Assembly: GCA_025934455.1 (NCBI GenBank) | Contig: JAICYA010000009.1 | Location: 1-15,248 of the forward strand | Length of the DNA stretch: 15,248 nucleotides | DNA from: Rudaea sp. | GTDB taxonomy: Bacteria; Pseudomonadota; Gammaproteobacteria; Xanthomonadales; Rhodanobacteraceae | Direction: 5' to 3' | Part shown: positions 1 through 7,181 of the stretch, in pieces | Numbering within the stretch: the stretch's first letter is position 1 | How the letters are laid out: every line of letters starts with the position of its first letter | The notes under the pieces: model-generated | The model's database searches: none | The model's input: only the letters and a program-made list of their open reading frames with translations | What the model was told of the DNA's origin: nothing | Position numbers and translations under genes: made by a program

Positions 1-344
1 ATTTCTCGTATTGGTGTCGAAGCGAAAAACTCTGAAGCATTACGCAGACGCCCCCTGTCGAGCTTTTGAACGGATGCGCTCAACTCGTGTCGATCGACTG
101 CTCGTGCCTGACTTATCAGGAATTCATCGGCCCAATGTCGGAACGTCAGTTCTGGTGCGATTTGTTTCGCAAGCGGAAGGCCCGATTGTTGCCAAGCCAG
201 TTTCGCTACGTGCAACGCTTCGTTTCTATCGCTAGTTCGAGTGGAGGTTTTGACGTATGCGTGACGCCGCGCGCTCCAGTAGCGAAAGTACCAGAACCGC
301 GACCTAGGGATTTTATATAGTGAAAGTGTTCCGCAATTTTTCAC
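1..344 (-). CDS. Tyrosine recombinase / phage-type integrase, N-terminal part (cut by window edge)
   Basis: Reading the minus strand from a GTG at 344-342 gives 114 codons with no stop up to the window edge, so the C-terminal catalytic half (the R-H-R-Y core) lies outside. The visible part has the look of an integrase N-terminus. A small arm-binding segment comes first (about residues 7-40, with SRFWYFRYW at 15-23, then YVKTSTRTSDRNEAL at 30-44). A SAM-like core-binding segment follows (LTFRHWADEFL at 67-77, ending near RGRLRN at 97-102). Known members of this family cut and rejoin DNA at attachment sites of phages and genomic islands. Codons are much less GC-biased than in the genes to the right, which fits horizontal transfer. 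The start is uncertain: GTG at 386 and TTG at 347 are in frame, an in-frame TAA lies upstream, and no clear ribosome-binding site is seen at any of them. The family call is by pattern recognition without a search. Confidence 0.72.
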   Translation of the reverse strand, partial: MKNCGTLSLYKIPRSRFWYFRYWSARRHAYVKTSTRTSDRNEALHVAKLAWQQSGLPLAKQIAPELTFRHWADEFLISQARAVDRHELSASVQKLDRGRLRNASEFFASTPIRE

Positions 345-357
345 CAACGAAACGTTG
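345..357. repeat. Inverted repeat CAACG-AAA-CGTTG directly upstream of the integrase start
   Basis: The five-base arms 345-349 and 353-357 are perfectly complementary around a 3-nt loop. The repeat abuts the proposed GTG start at 344, where a ribosome-binding site would be expected. It could be a small operator or an RNA hairpin that limits integrase translation, or it could be chance. Confidence 0.3.
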
Positions 358-395
358 TACGGATTCCGCGATCTTTTCTCGTCCACGATACGTTA

Positions 396-414
396 AGTAG
401 GTAGCTAGTAGGTA
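396..414. repeat. Two direct repeats AGTAGGTA, 11 bp apart
   Basis: AGTAGGTA occurs at 396-403 and again at 407-414, start to start 11 bp. Over the full 11-bp unit, 9 of 11 positions match. The pair lies 52 bp upstream of the integrase GTG at 344. Helically phased short direct repeats beside an integrase gene are typical of arm-type integrase sites or excisionase sites, but that role is inferred. The rest of 345-595 holds no gene I can support. Confidence 0.5.
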
Positions 415-595
415 AGTAAACCATATACTTAACATTAGGAATTTAAAAGCGTTTTTTTCTAGACGTAGTACAAGCGCTATTCGATTAGGCCACCGAGCGG
501 CGTTTGATGCGCCTGCGTTCGCTGCTGCGCAGCTTGCCGTGACGCGCCGCGCAAGGGTATCGTTGCCGCGGGGAAATTCATCCACGGAGAGTGCC

Positions 596-1426
596 ATGAG
601 AAACACGTTTCGTTGCGTGCGGGTAGCGTGCGTATTTGCGGCGGTACTGCTCGTTGCGGCCTGCAACGTCGGCTTCACCACGGCACATATCACGGGTTTC
701 GTGATTTCCAAAGACAAGACGGGCACGCAGCCCACGAACAGTTTCGCCGCGGCCGATACCGTTTACGCGGTAACTACCGTTGCCAACGTGCCCGACAAGG
801 TCACGCTGAAATGGCGCCTGATCGCCGAAAAAGTGGCAGGCTTTGCCGACAACGCTTCGCTGCCGGGTTCGGAACTGACGTTCGAGCTGAAGGGCGACGG
901 CCACGGCGACTACTCGCTGACGCCGCCGCACGGCGCATGGCCGGCCGGCACCTACCGAATCGAGGTGAGCATGCTCGACGGAACTGCCGAAAAGGACAAG
1001 CGCAGTGGAACCTTCACGGTTGCGGGCGCGGCGGCGGTGCCGGCGAATGCGCCCTCCGCCGCGCAGGAAGGCGAGACCGCGGCGTCCGGCTCCGAATTCG
1101 GCGAACCGGAATTCTCCGACAGCAAGCAGGGCGACCCGGCCGATTCGTTCACCGACGATACGCCGAAGATCTACATGCACGACGAGTTCAATAAAGTGGC
1201 CATTGGCACCAAGATCACCGCCACCTGGATCGCCGAGAAAACCGATGCCGCACCGCCCGGAACGACAATCATCAGCAGCGATGTCAGTGTCGATAGCGCA
1301 GAGGAAAACGCCGTGGATTTCTCGCTGAGCAAGCCGACCAAGGGCTGGCCCTCTGGCACCTATCGCGTCGACGTCAGTGTCGGCGGCAAGGTCGTGAGTT
1401 CCGGGCATTTCGACATCGGCAAATAG
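596..1426 (+). CDS. Predicted lipoprotein with two related beta-rich (Ig-like) domains, 276 aa
   Basis: The ATG at 596 is chosen because GGAGAG at 586-591 sits 4 nt upstream and the protein then begins with a clean lipoprotein signal. That signal has basic residues R2 and R6, a hydrophobic stretch at about 8-21, then a VAAC lipobox with Cys23 as the lipidated residue. Residues about 55-142 and 191-275 are two diverged copies of one module. Each ends with a tract of the form GxWPxGTYR (GAWPAGTYRIEVS at 113-125, KGWPSGTYRVDVS at 249-261) followed by a short strand and a GxF close. Between them lies an acidic, Ala/Ser/Glu-rich linker (about 143-190). Asn follows the lipidated Cys, which does not signal inner-membrane retention in the classical rule. 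No family is recognised. It was probably acquired or kept independently of the neighbours, being convergent with the TPR gene. Confidence 0.85.
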   Translation: MRNTFRCVRVACVFAAVLLVAACNVGFTTAHITGFVISKDKTGTQPTNSFAAADTVYAVTTVANVPDKVTLKWRLIAEKVAGFADNASLPGSELTFELKGDGHGDYSLTPPHGAWPAGTYRIEVSMLDGTAEKDKRSGTFTVAGAAAVPANAPSAAQEGETAASGSEFGEPEFSDSKQGDPADSFTDDTPKIYMHDEFNKVAIGTKITATWIAEKTDAAPPGTTIISSDVSVDSAEENAVDFSLSKPTKGWPSGTYRVDVSVGGKVVSSGHFDIGK

Positions 1427-1430
1427 CGCG

Positions 1431-1444
1431 GCGCGATTTCGCGC
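1431..1444. terminator. Weak hairpin between convergent genes
   Basis: GCGCGA (1431-1436) and TCGCGC (1439-1444) are complementary, and lie in the 19-bp gap between the lipoprotein stop and the TPR gene stop. There is no T tract on either side, so intrinsic termination is doubtful. The element could act as a weak two-way barrier or mRNA end stabiliser. Confidence 0.2.
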
Positions 1445-1445
1445 A

Positions 1446-1772
1446 TCAACTGCGTGCGGGTTTTTCCAGGCGCTTGAGAAAAACCCGCATTTCCTTCTCC
1501 GCCTGCTTGTCGCCGCGCTTTTGCGCCGCGGCGATGCCGCTGCGATAAGTTTCGATGGCAGCGGTCGCATCGCCGGATTCGGCCAATAGTCTGCCGAGCT
1601 GTTTCCAGGCCGCCGAGTAGTCCGGATCGAATTCCAGCGCGCGGCGCAATTCGGCGATTGCGTCGACGTTGGCATCCTCATCGATCAACGCGTTGGCCAG
1701 GGCCACGCGCAGCAGTGCGCCGTCGCGCGGCCCGCCGCACAAGGCGTGCAGGCTATCGAGCCGCGCGCTCAT
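1446..1772 (-). CDS. Small tetratricopeptide-repeat protein, 108 aa
   Basis: The start is the ATG at 1772, whose ATGA overlaps the stop of the patatin gene by 4 nt, arguing for translational coupling. The frame is open further upstream but only as a shadow of the patatin gene. The protein contains two TPR-like helical hairpins (about residues 18-51 and 52-85). The pattern is LANALIDEDANVDAIAELRR followed by ALEFDPDYSAAWKQLGRLL, then a second unit with AESGDATAAIETY. A basic C-terminal helix follows (about 86-104). TPRs are protein-protein interaction scaffolds. There is no signal peptide, so it is expected in the cytoplasm. Its partner is unknown; the fixed position behind the patatin gene suggests the lipase or the dehydrogenase, which is inference. 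It is the last gene of the run and faces the lipoprotein gene. Confidence 0.83.
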   Translation of the reverse strand: MSARLDSLHALCGGPRDGALLRVALANALIDEDANVDAIAELRRALEFDPDYSAAWKQLGRLLAESGDATAAIETYRSGIAAAQKRGDKQAEKEMRVFLKRLEKPARS

Positions 1773-2995
1773 TTGCGCCCGCGATGGATGTCGTGGGTGG
1801 CCACGCCGACACTCGACGGCGGCGGCACGAACCAGTCGGGGTGAGCAAGGCTGGCGCGCATGTCGGCCAAACCCGCCGCCCAGTGTTCGCGCATCGTGGC
1901 CGCCCCGAACGCGTAATCCTTGTACTGCTCCTCGTAGGGTTTGGCGCGATAGATCAGGTGCACGACGTTCAGACACGCCTCGCCGAGCCATGGCGCGAGT
2001 TCGCGCGCAAGGGGCGCGGGCAGGCGCTTGCCGGGCAAGGCGTGCGCGAGCTTGCGCAATGCCGTGCGCAATTGCTGGCGTTCGGCGAGGCGGTCGGTGC
2101 CATGCCGGGTGCGGCTGGAATACTGGATGTCCTTCTGCCGTTCGAGCACATCGGAGAGATTACGCGGCAGTTCGCCACGCGCGCTCCACAGGTCCACCTG
2201 CAGGGCCAGCATGTCGCCTTGCGGTTCGCTGTCGATGACGTATTCGAGCGGCGTGTTCGAGACCACGCCGCCGTCCCAATAGAATTCGCCATCGATCTCG
2301 ATGGCGGGAAATCCCGGCGGCAACGCGCCTGAGGCCATCACATGCTCGGCGCGGATTTTCGTGGCGCGGTTGTCGAAATAGACGAAATTGCCGCTGCGCA
2401 CGTTGACCGCGCCGACCGCCAGGTGCGGTGCGGTGCGGTGATTGATGCGATCGAAATCGACGAGTTCCTCGAGCGTGCGCTTGAGCGGCGCGGTGCTGTA
2501 GACGCTCGCCGTCGCCGGATCGTGCGCATTCCACAGCGTGGCCGGCGGACGCGGCACGAAGAACCCGCTCTGCCCGAACGCGAGCGCATCCAGCGCGCTG
2601 GCGGCGTTGGCAAGACTGCGCCAGGGCTCGACCGCGGCGAACGCCGACATCCACTGGCGCCGCCAACCTGCTGTGCGCCGCGCCAGCGGCACGGCCGGAA
2701 CGGAAATGCGTTCCCAGAATTCGCGCAGCCGTTCAACGCGATGCTGGGGCGGGTTGCCGGCCAGCAGCGCCGCGTTGATCGCGCCGACGGAAATGCCGGC
2801 GAACCAGTTTGGCGCGATGCCGGCTTCGTGCAACCCTTCGTAAACGCCGCACTGATAGGCGCCGAGCGCGCCGCCGCCCTGCAGAACGAGGGCGACGTGC
2901 GCGTAGTCGCGCACGGCCGCGGCTGGCGTCTGGGTGGATTTGCGACGCTGCGGGTTGGCGGATTTTTTCGCGTCACGCGCGCGCGCCGGGCTCAC
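1769..2995 (-). CDS. Patatin-like phospholipase/acylhydrolase with C-terminal DUF3734-type region, 408 aa
   Basis: All active-site elements of the patatin family are visible. The oxyanion-hole glycine stretch is QGGGALGAY at 39-47, the nucleophile motif is GISVG with Ser69, and the catalytic dyad Asp is in DGG (Asp241). Patatins hydrolyse acyl esters of lipids with a Ser-Asp dyad. The C-terminal third (about 285-390, with [10 protein letters not shown] and [13 protein letters not shown]) matches the region called DUF3734 in bacterial patatins. The first 30 residues are basic and Lys/Arg/Ser-rich with no signal peptide. The GTG start at 2995 overlaps the TGA of the upstream bdhA gene as GTGA, and its own stop overlaps the TPR start as ATGA. 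The substrate is not known. The link with a 3-hydroxybutyrate dehydrogenase makes membrane lipid turnover or polyhydroxybutyrate metabolism reasonable guesses. Confidence 0.93.
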   Translation of the reverse strand: MSPARARDAKKSANPQRRKSTQTPAAAVRDYAHVALVLQGGGALGAYQCGVYEGLHEAGIAPNWFAGISVGAINAALLAGNPPQHRVERLREFWERISVPAVPLARRTAGWRRQWMSAFAAVEPWRSLANAASALDALAFGQSGFFVPRPPATLWNAHDPATASVYSTAPLKRTLEELVDFDRINHRTAPHLAVGAVNVRSGNFVYFDNRATKIRAEHVMASGALPPGFPAIEIDGEFYWDGGVVSNTPLEYVIDSEPQGDMLALQVDLWSARGELPRNLSDVLERQKDIQYSSRTRHGTDRLAERQQLRTALRKLAHALPGKRLPAPLARELAPWLGEACLNVVHLIYRAKPYEEQYKDYAFGAATMREHWAAGLADMRASLAHPDWFVPPPSSVGVATHDIHRGRK

Positions 2996-3774
2996 TGCAT
3001 GAACCAGCCGTGGCTGACGACGATGCTCTGTCCGGTCAGCGCGTTGGTTTCGAAGCCGGCGAAGAACAGCGCGCAGGCGGCGACGTCGTCGACCGTGGTG
3101 AATTCGCCATCGACGGTGTCCTTGAGCATCACTTTCTTGATCACATCGTCTTCGGAAATGTGCAGTTCCTTCGCCTGTTCCGGAATCTGCTTTTCCACCA
3201 GCGGCGTGCGCACGAAACCGGGGCAGATCACGTTGGCACGCACGCCATGCGCGGCGCCTTCCTTGGCCACGACTTTGGCGAGGCCGATCAGGCCATGCTT
3301 GGCAGTCACGTAAGGCGCCTTGAGCTTGGAAGCTTCCTTGGAATGCACCGAGCCCATGTAGATGACGCTGCCGCCCTTGCCCGCCGCATACATGCGCTTC
3401 AGGCAGGCACGCGTGGTCAGGAAGGCACCGTCAAGGTGGATCGCGAGCAGTTTCTTCCAATCCGCGAACGGGAATTCATCGATCGGATGCACGATCTGGA
3501 TGCCGGCGTTGGAAACCAGGATGTCGACGCTGCCAAGATCTTTCACGGTCTTTTCCACACCGGCCTCGACCTGGTCCTCGCTGGTCACGTCCATCATCAC
3601 CGCCGAGGCCTTGACGCCGCGTTTGCGGATATCCGCCGCGGCCGCGTCGGCGGCGGCCTGGTTGATGTCGGCGATGGCGATATGCGCGCCGTTGTCGGCG
3701 AGCACTTCGGCGATGCGCTTGCCGATGCCGCTGGCGGCGCCGGTGACGAGGGCGACCTTGTTTTTCACGCTCAT
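2992..3774 (-). CDS. bdhA: D-3-hydroxybutyrate dehydrogenase (SDR family), 260 aa
   Basis: This is a classical short-chain dehydrogenase of standard length. It has the NAD-binding TGAASGIG at 11-18, Asp62-Val63 after the third strand, NAG at 89-91, and a Ser142-Tyr155-Lys159 catalytic triad (GSVHS at 141-145, YVTAK at 155-159). His144, Lys152 and Gln196, plus Gln93 after NAG, correspond to residues that hold the substrate carboxylate in characterised 3-hydroxybutyrate dehydrogenases. The C-terminus HGWFMQ is also typical. The enzyme interconverts D-3-hydroxybutyrate and acetoacetate with NAD in the cytoplasm, in ketone-body or polyhydroxybutyrate use. The ATG at 3774 is preceded by AGGAG (3781-3785 on minus). 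The gene lies 21 bp after the regulator's stop and overlaps the patatin start by 4 nt. A different hydroxyacyl substrate cannot be excluded. Confidence 0.93.
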   Translation of the reverse strand: MSVKNKVALVTGAASGIGKRIAEVLADNGAHIAIADINQAAADAAAADIRKRGVKASAVMMDVTSEDQVEAGVEKTVKDLGSVDILVSNAGIQIVHPIDEFPFADWKKLLAIHLDGAFLTTRACLKRMYAAGKGGSVIYMGSVHSKEASKLKAPYVTAKHGLIGLAKVVAKEGAAHGVRANVICPGFVRTPLVEKQIPEQAKELHISEDDVIKKVMLKDTVDGEFTTVDDVAACALFFAGFETNALTGQSIVVSHGWFMQ

Positions 3775-3795
3775 GGTTTTCTCCTGGGTTGGTGT

Positions 3796-5172
3796 TCAGT
3801 CTTCGCGCACCGCGTTTTTCACATCCACCCCCAGGTCGCGCAGCTTGCGGTACAAATGCGTGCGTTCCATGCCGGCCGCCTTGGCCAGTTTGCCGACGCT
3901 GCCGCCGGCCTGTTGCAACTGATGCTGCAGATAGGCGCGCTCGAACTGTTCACGCGCCTCGCGCAGCGGCAGGTCGAAATCGATGCCGGCTGCACTCGGC
4001 GCAACCGCAGACGCGACCGCACCGAGCGCGGCTTCGACTTCGGCCGGTTCCACATCCGCGGCACCGCCCATCACCAGCACGCGCTGCACGAGGTTGCGCA
4101 ACTCGCGCACGTTGCCCGGCCAAGCGTAGGCGCACAGACGTTTCTGCGCCGCGTGAGCAAAGCGGCGACAGTGAAGCCGATCGCGGCCGGCGAAGAAATC
4201 CGCGTACAGATTCAGCAGTTCCGGAACGTCTTCGGCGCGCTCGCGCAGCGGCGGCACGGACAAAGGTAGGACATTGAGCAGGTAGTAGAGTTCCTCGCGG
4301 AACGCACCGGCCTTGACCTGCGCATCCAGATCGCGCGCGCTCGCGGCGATCACGCGCAGGTCCAGCGGCGCCGGTTCCCGGCCACCGCTGCGCACCAGGG
4401 CGCGGCGCTGCAACACGCTGAACAGTCGTTGTTGCAACTCGGCGTCGAGATCGGCGACTTCGTCGAGGAACAGCGTGCCGCCGTTGGCCTGCTCAAGCAG
4501 GCCGGGCTGCACGCTGTTCGCATCCTCGGTGCCGAACAGCGCGGCCACAAGATGATCGCGTGGAATGCTGCCCGCCGCGACGGCGACGAACGGACCGTTG
4601 CGGCGCGGGCCGTGTGCGTGCAGCCAGCGCGCCAGGGTTTCCTTGCCGGTGCCGGCTTCGCCGCGAATCAGCACGCTGGCATCGTGCTGCGCGAGCTTTT
4701 GCAGTTGCGTGCGCAACGCCGCCATCGGCTTGCTCGATCCCACCGGCTCCAGCGGCAAGGCCAGGCGCTGACGCAGGCCTTCGTTTTCGTGGCGCAGGCG
4801 GCTGGCTTCGCGTGCACGCTCGAGCGTGAGCAGCAGTTTCGCCAGCGAAATGGGCTTCTCGATGAAATCCCAGGCGCCCAGGCGCGTGGCCTCGACCGCG
4901 GTTTCCACCGTGCCGTGGCCGGACATCATCACGACGGGACAGGCCGCGAGCACGCCCGTCGCCGCCCATTCGCGCAACAGGGCGATGCCGTCGGTGCCGG
5001 GCATCCAGATATCGAGCAGGATCGCGTCGGGACGCTCGCGCTCGCGCGCGGCGCGCGCCTCGTCGGCATTCGCGGCGAGGATGGCGACGTAGCCCTCGTC
5101 CTCGAGGATTTCCTTGACGGTGCTGCGGATATCCGGTTCGTCGTCGACGATGAGTACGCGTCCGGCGCTCAT
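3796..5172 (-). CDS. ntrX: NtrX-like response regulator with degenerate sigma-54 activator domain, 458 aa
   Basis: Domain order is clear. A receiver domain comes first (about 1-120; Asp10/Asp11, phospho-acceptor Asp54 in LLDIWMP, Ser84, Lys106). An AAA+ ATPase follows (about 143-375; Walker A GEAGTGKE at 171-178, Walker B GGTLFLDE at 231-238, PPLRER at 307-312). A Fis-type DNA-binding end closes the protein (about 405-450, GSVGKLAKAAGMERTHLYRK). The GAFTGA loop that touches sigma-54 is absent: after ALFGTED (211-217) the chain goes straight to NSVQPGLLEQANGG. The arginine expected in the YYRLN motif is Leu298, while Arg292 is kept. Loss of GAFTGA is known in some NtrX-group proteins, which then cannot drive sigma-54 open-complex formation. 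It probably pairs with the NtrY-like kinase at 8891-11080. It is transcribed divergently from the GT9 gene and followed closely by bdhA. Confidence 0.88.
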   Translation of the reverse strand: MSAGRVLIVDDEPDIRSTVKEILEDEGYVAILAANADEARAARERERPDAILLDIWMPGTDGIALLREWAATGVLAACPVVMMSGHGTVETAVEATRLGAWDFIEKPISLAKLLLTLERAREASRLRHENEGLRQRLALPLEPVGSSKPMAALRTQLQKLAQHDASVLIRGEAGTGKETLARWLHAHGPRRNGPFVAVAAGSIPRDHLVAALFGTEDANSVQPGLLEQANGGTLFLDEVADLDAELQQRLFSVLQRRALVRSGGREPAPLDLRVIAASARDLDAQVKAGAFREELYYLLNVLPLSVPPLRERAEDVPELLNLYADFFAGRDRLHCRRFAHAAQKRLCAYAWPGNVRELRNLVQRVLVMGGAADVEPAEVEAALGAVASAVAPSAAGIDFDLPLREAREQFERAYLQHQLQQAGGSVGKLAKAAGMERTHLYRKLRDLGVDVKNAVRED

Positions 5173-5250
5173 GGAACGGCCTGTGGCGAAAATGCGACGT
5201 GCAAGAATAACGCGTTTCGACGCTTTGCGAAGAAATTAAGTTTGCGCCGC

Positions 5251-5256
5251 TAGAAT
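5251..5256 (+). promoter_or_regulatory. Candidate -10 box (TAGAAT) for the glycosyltransferase pair
   Basis: TAGAAT matches the bacterial -10 hexamer at 5 of 6 positions. It lies about 29 bp before the chosen start, inside the 112-bp gap between the divergent regulator and the GT9 gene. No convincing -35 is seen; TTGCGA at 5225-5230 is 20 bp upstream, which is long. Confidence 0.35.
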
Positions 5257-5284
5257 GCGCGCGCCCGTTTGGATCCTTATCTTC

Positions 5285-6370
5285 ATGGCAATACCGATAA
5301 CACCGTTGCTCATCCGTTACGGCCGCCTCGGCGACATGCTGCTGCAGGAACCGTTGCTGCATCTGTTGCGCCAGCGCTATGGAGCGCCATGCCGGATCAT
5401 CAGCGCGGGAACCTGGACCGGCGCCCTGTATGCGGCGCATCCCGACGTCGGCGAAATCACGCAGTTCCGCTCGCGTCGCACCCTGCTGGCGTTCAGCCCG
5501 GAACGCTGGCGCGCGATCGCCTGGCTGCGCCACTTCGCAGGCCCCATCTACATTTCCGAGGATTCACGCGGCTCGCTCAAGCACATCCGCTGGTTGTTGC
5601 GTTGGGCGCGCGTGCCGCGTGAGCGCTGCTTGTTCATGCCCGACATCGGCGAGCAAACGGATGAACACAAGGTCGAACAGGTACTGCGCTTCGGCCGCAC
5701 GACGCCGGCGGCGTTTCGCGCGGCCGACTATCCCTGGCGTGACGACGACGCACATGCCGCGCCCCGCCTGTACCTCGACGCAAACGACCATGCCGACGCC
5801 GAGGCCTGGCTGCGGCAACGCGGTCTCATGGAGGCACCGCTGATATTGCTGCAGCCGGGCAACTGGCGCCTGCGGCGCTGGTGGCAACGGCGCGAAGTCG
5901 ATCCGAAATTCTGGCCGGTTGCATCGTGGGTCGGCCTGCTGCGTGCTATGCACGAATCCCTGCCGGCGGCGAACCTGCTGCTGTGCGGATCGCCCGTGGA
6001 AACGCCGGTGTGCGAAGCGATCGCGCGCGAAACGAATTTGCCTCAGGTAAAACTGGCGACGACAGACTTGCCCGTGCGCCGTCTGCTCGGCGTGCTCGAA
6101 CGCGCGCACAGCATGGTCTCGGTGGACTCGGGACCGGCGCACCTGGCTGCCGCGATGGGCTGTCCGCTGGTCGTGTTGTACGGCGGCAAATACGGTCCGC
6201 AAAATTGGGCGCGCCGCAGTGCGTTCGGCCAGCCGATCGTCAATCTCGGCGCGCAGCCTCCCGAGGCCGGCGTTGCCCAGATCGCTCCCGCGCAGGTGTT
6301 CGAGGCCTGGCGCGGATTGTCGGCGGCCCGGCCAGCGTTGCCCGATGCCGACCGCGCGGGCATGGGTTAA
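5285..6370 (+). CDS. GT9 (heptosyltransferase-like) glycosyltransferase, 361 aa
   Basis: The N-terminus LLIRYGRLGDMLLQEPLL and the later SVDSGPAHLAAAMGCPLVVL (residues about 279-298) are hallmarks of the GT9/ADP-heptose transferase family. The first is the membrane-facing acceptor domain. The second is the nucleotide-sugar domain with the conserved Asp. PGNW at about 191-194 opens the C-terminal domain. Family members add heptose or related sugars to lipopolysaccharide inner core at the cytoplasmic face. I place the start at ATG 5285 because homologous proteins begin just before this segment and a TAGAAT box overlaps the alternative ATG at 5255, which would add 10 residues. Neither start has a strong ribosome-binding site. 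The next gene starts 11 bp after the stop, so the two are likely co-transcribed. The exact sugar and acceptor are unknown. Confidence 0.88.
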   Translation: MAIPITPLLIRYGRLGDMLLQEPLLHLLRQRYGAPCRIISAGTWTGALYAAHPDVGEITQFRSRRTLLAFSPERWRAIAWLRHFAGPIYISEDSRGSLKHIRWLLRWARVPRERCLFMPDIGEQTDEHKVEQVLRFGRTTPAAFRAADYPWRDDDAHAAPRLYLDANDHADAEAWLRQRGLMEAPLILLQPGNWRLRRWWQRREVDPKFWPVASWVGLLRAMHESLPAANLLLCGSPVETPVCEAIARETNLPQVKLATTDLPVRRLLGVLERAHSMVSVDSGPAHLAAAMGCPLVVLYGGKYGPQNWARRSAFGQPIVNLGAQPPEAGVAQIAPAQVFEAWRGLSAARPALPDADRAGMG

Positions 6371-6381
6371 CCTTCGCGACC

Positions 6382-7158
6382 ATGCCCGACACCGCCCGCC
6401 CGCAACTTTCCGCCTGCATCATCACGCGCAACGAAGCCGACCGCATCGTCGCCTGCCTGCGGTCGGTCGCGTTCTGCGACGACATCGTGGTGGTCGACTC
6501 GGCCTCCACCGACGCCACTCGCGAACTCGCGCAGGCGCACGGCGCACGCGTGCTCGTGCGCGCGTTCGACGGCTACCGCACGCAGAAGGATTTCGCGGTG
6601 CGCAATGCGCGCCACGACTGGGTGCTGTGCCTGGACGCGGACGAGCGCGTCACGCCGCGGCTGCGGGCGGCGATCGAGGCGGCGCGTGCCGGCGGTTTCG
6701 CCGGCGCGGCCGGCTACCGTTTTGCGCGCGCGACGGAATATTTCGGCGCATTCCTGCGCCACGGCAACGCGTATCCGGATCGCGCCATGCGCATGTTCGA
6801 CCGCCGCCGCGGCGGCTGGCGCGGCGATCGCGAGATCCACGAACACGCCAGCGTCGACGGCACGGTGGCGGCGCTGGATGGCGACCTGGAGCACCGCGCC
6901 TACCGCTCGCTGGCCGACCAGCTCGGACGTTTGCAGCGCTACGCCGAACTCATGGCGCGACACCACCACGCGCACGGTCGGCGCGCGCACTGGTGGACCC
7001 TCGTGCTCAATCCGTTCTGGCGCTTCGTGCGCGGCTACGTGCTGCGCGCCGGCTTCCTCGACGGCTGGCGCGGCCTGGTCTACGCCTGGGTCGAGGCGAA
7101 CTACGTGCGCCAGAAATTCGTGATGCTGTGGCTGCTCGATCGCGGCTACGCAATCTGA
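6382..7158 (+). CDS. GT2 glycosyltransferase, WaaE/KdtX-like, 258 aa
   Basis: This is a compact GT-A fold enzyme. The opening strand LSACIITRNEADRIVACLRS (9-28) contains the typical TRNE. VVVDSASTDAT (36-46) binds the nucleotide. LDADERV (84-90) carries the DxD metal site (Asp85, Asp87). The C-terminal half is rich in Arg/Trp/His (FLRHGNAYPDRAMRMF, HWWTLVLNPFWRF) and looks membrane-associated without true multi-pass segments. This layout matches the WaaE/KdtX group, which transfers a hexose to lipopolysaccharide inner-core heptose. The start ATG at 6382 is 11 bp after the GT9 stop, so a shared transcript and pathway are expected. The gene ends 23 bp from the convergent stop of the ArnT-like gene, and no terminator hairpin is visible there. 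The donor sugar cannot be read from the sequence. Confidence 0.9.
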   Translation: MPDTARPQLSACIITRNEADRIVACLRSVAFCDDIVVVDSASTDATRELAQAHGARVLVRAFDGYRTQKDFAVRNARHDWVLCLDADERVTPRLRAAIEAARAGGFAGAAGYRFARATEYFGAFLRHGNAYPDRAMRMFDRRRGGWRGDREIHEHASVDGTVAALDGDLEHRAYRSLADQLGRLQRYAELMARHHHAHGRRAHWWTLVLNPFWRFVRGYVLRAGFLDGWRGLVYAWVEANYVRQKFVMLWLLDRGYAI

Positions 7159-7181
7159 CGATACTGCGGAAACCCACGGCC

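Larger units (their letters stand above)
1..490. mobile_element. Probable end of an integrated element (phage or genomic island)
   Basis: This stretch is plainly more AT-rich than everything to its right and carries the 5' part of an integrase gene. Composition switches abruptly to GC-rich at about 480-490, just before the lipoprotein gene. In many islands the integrase sits at one end beside the attachment site, so the boundary is inferred to lie between 345 and 490. I could not identify an att core, because the other end is outside the window, and no tRNA fragment is recognisable at the border. Confidence 0.4.

Noticed and set aside
66..320. Plus-strand frame of 84 codons from TTG, and a 74-codon frame at 11-235
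   Set aside because: Both are opposite the integrase-like frame, which has recognisable family segments and runs through the edge without a stop; these two show no motif or ribosome-binding site.
441..460. TTTAAAAGC followed by seven T residues as an intrinsic terminator
   Set aside because: There is no stable GC stem before the T run; it is just AT-rich sequence near the inferred element boundary.
539..595. Upstream start for the lipoprotein gene
   Set aside because: It would add 19 residues ahead of the signal peptide. ATG 596 has GGAGAG in front and gives a proper lipoprotein signal.
2809..4269. Plus-strand open frame of 486 codons
   Set aside because: It is the complement of the bdhA gene and of parts of the patatin and regulator genes, all of which have intact family motifs.
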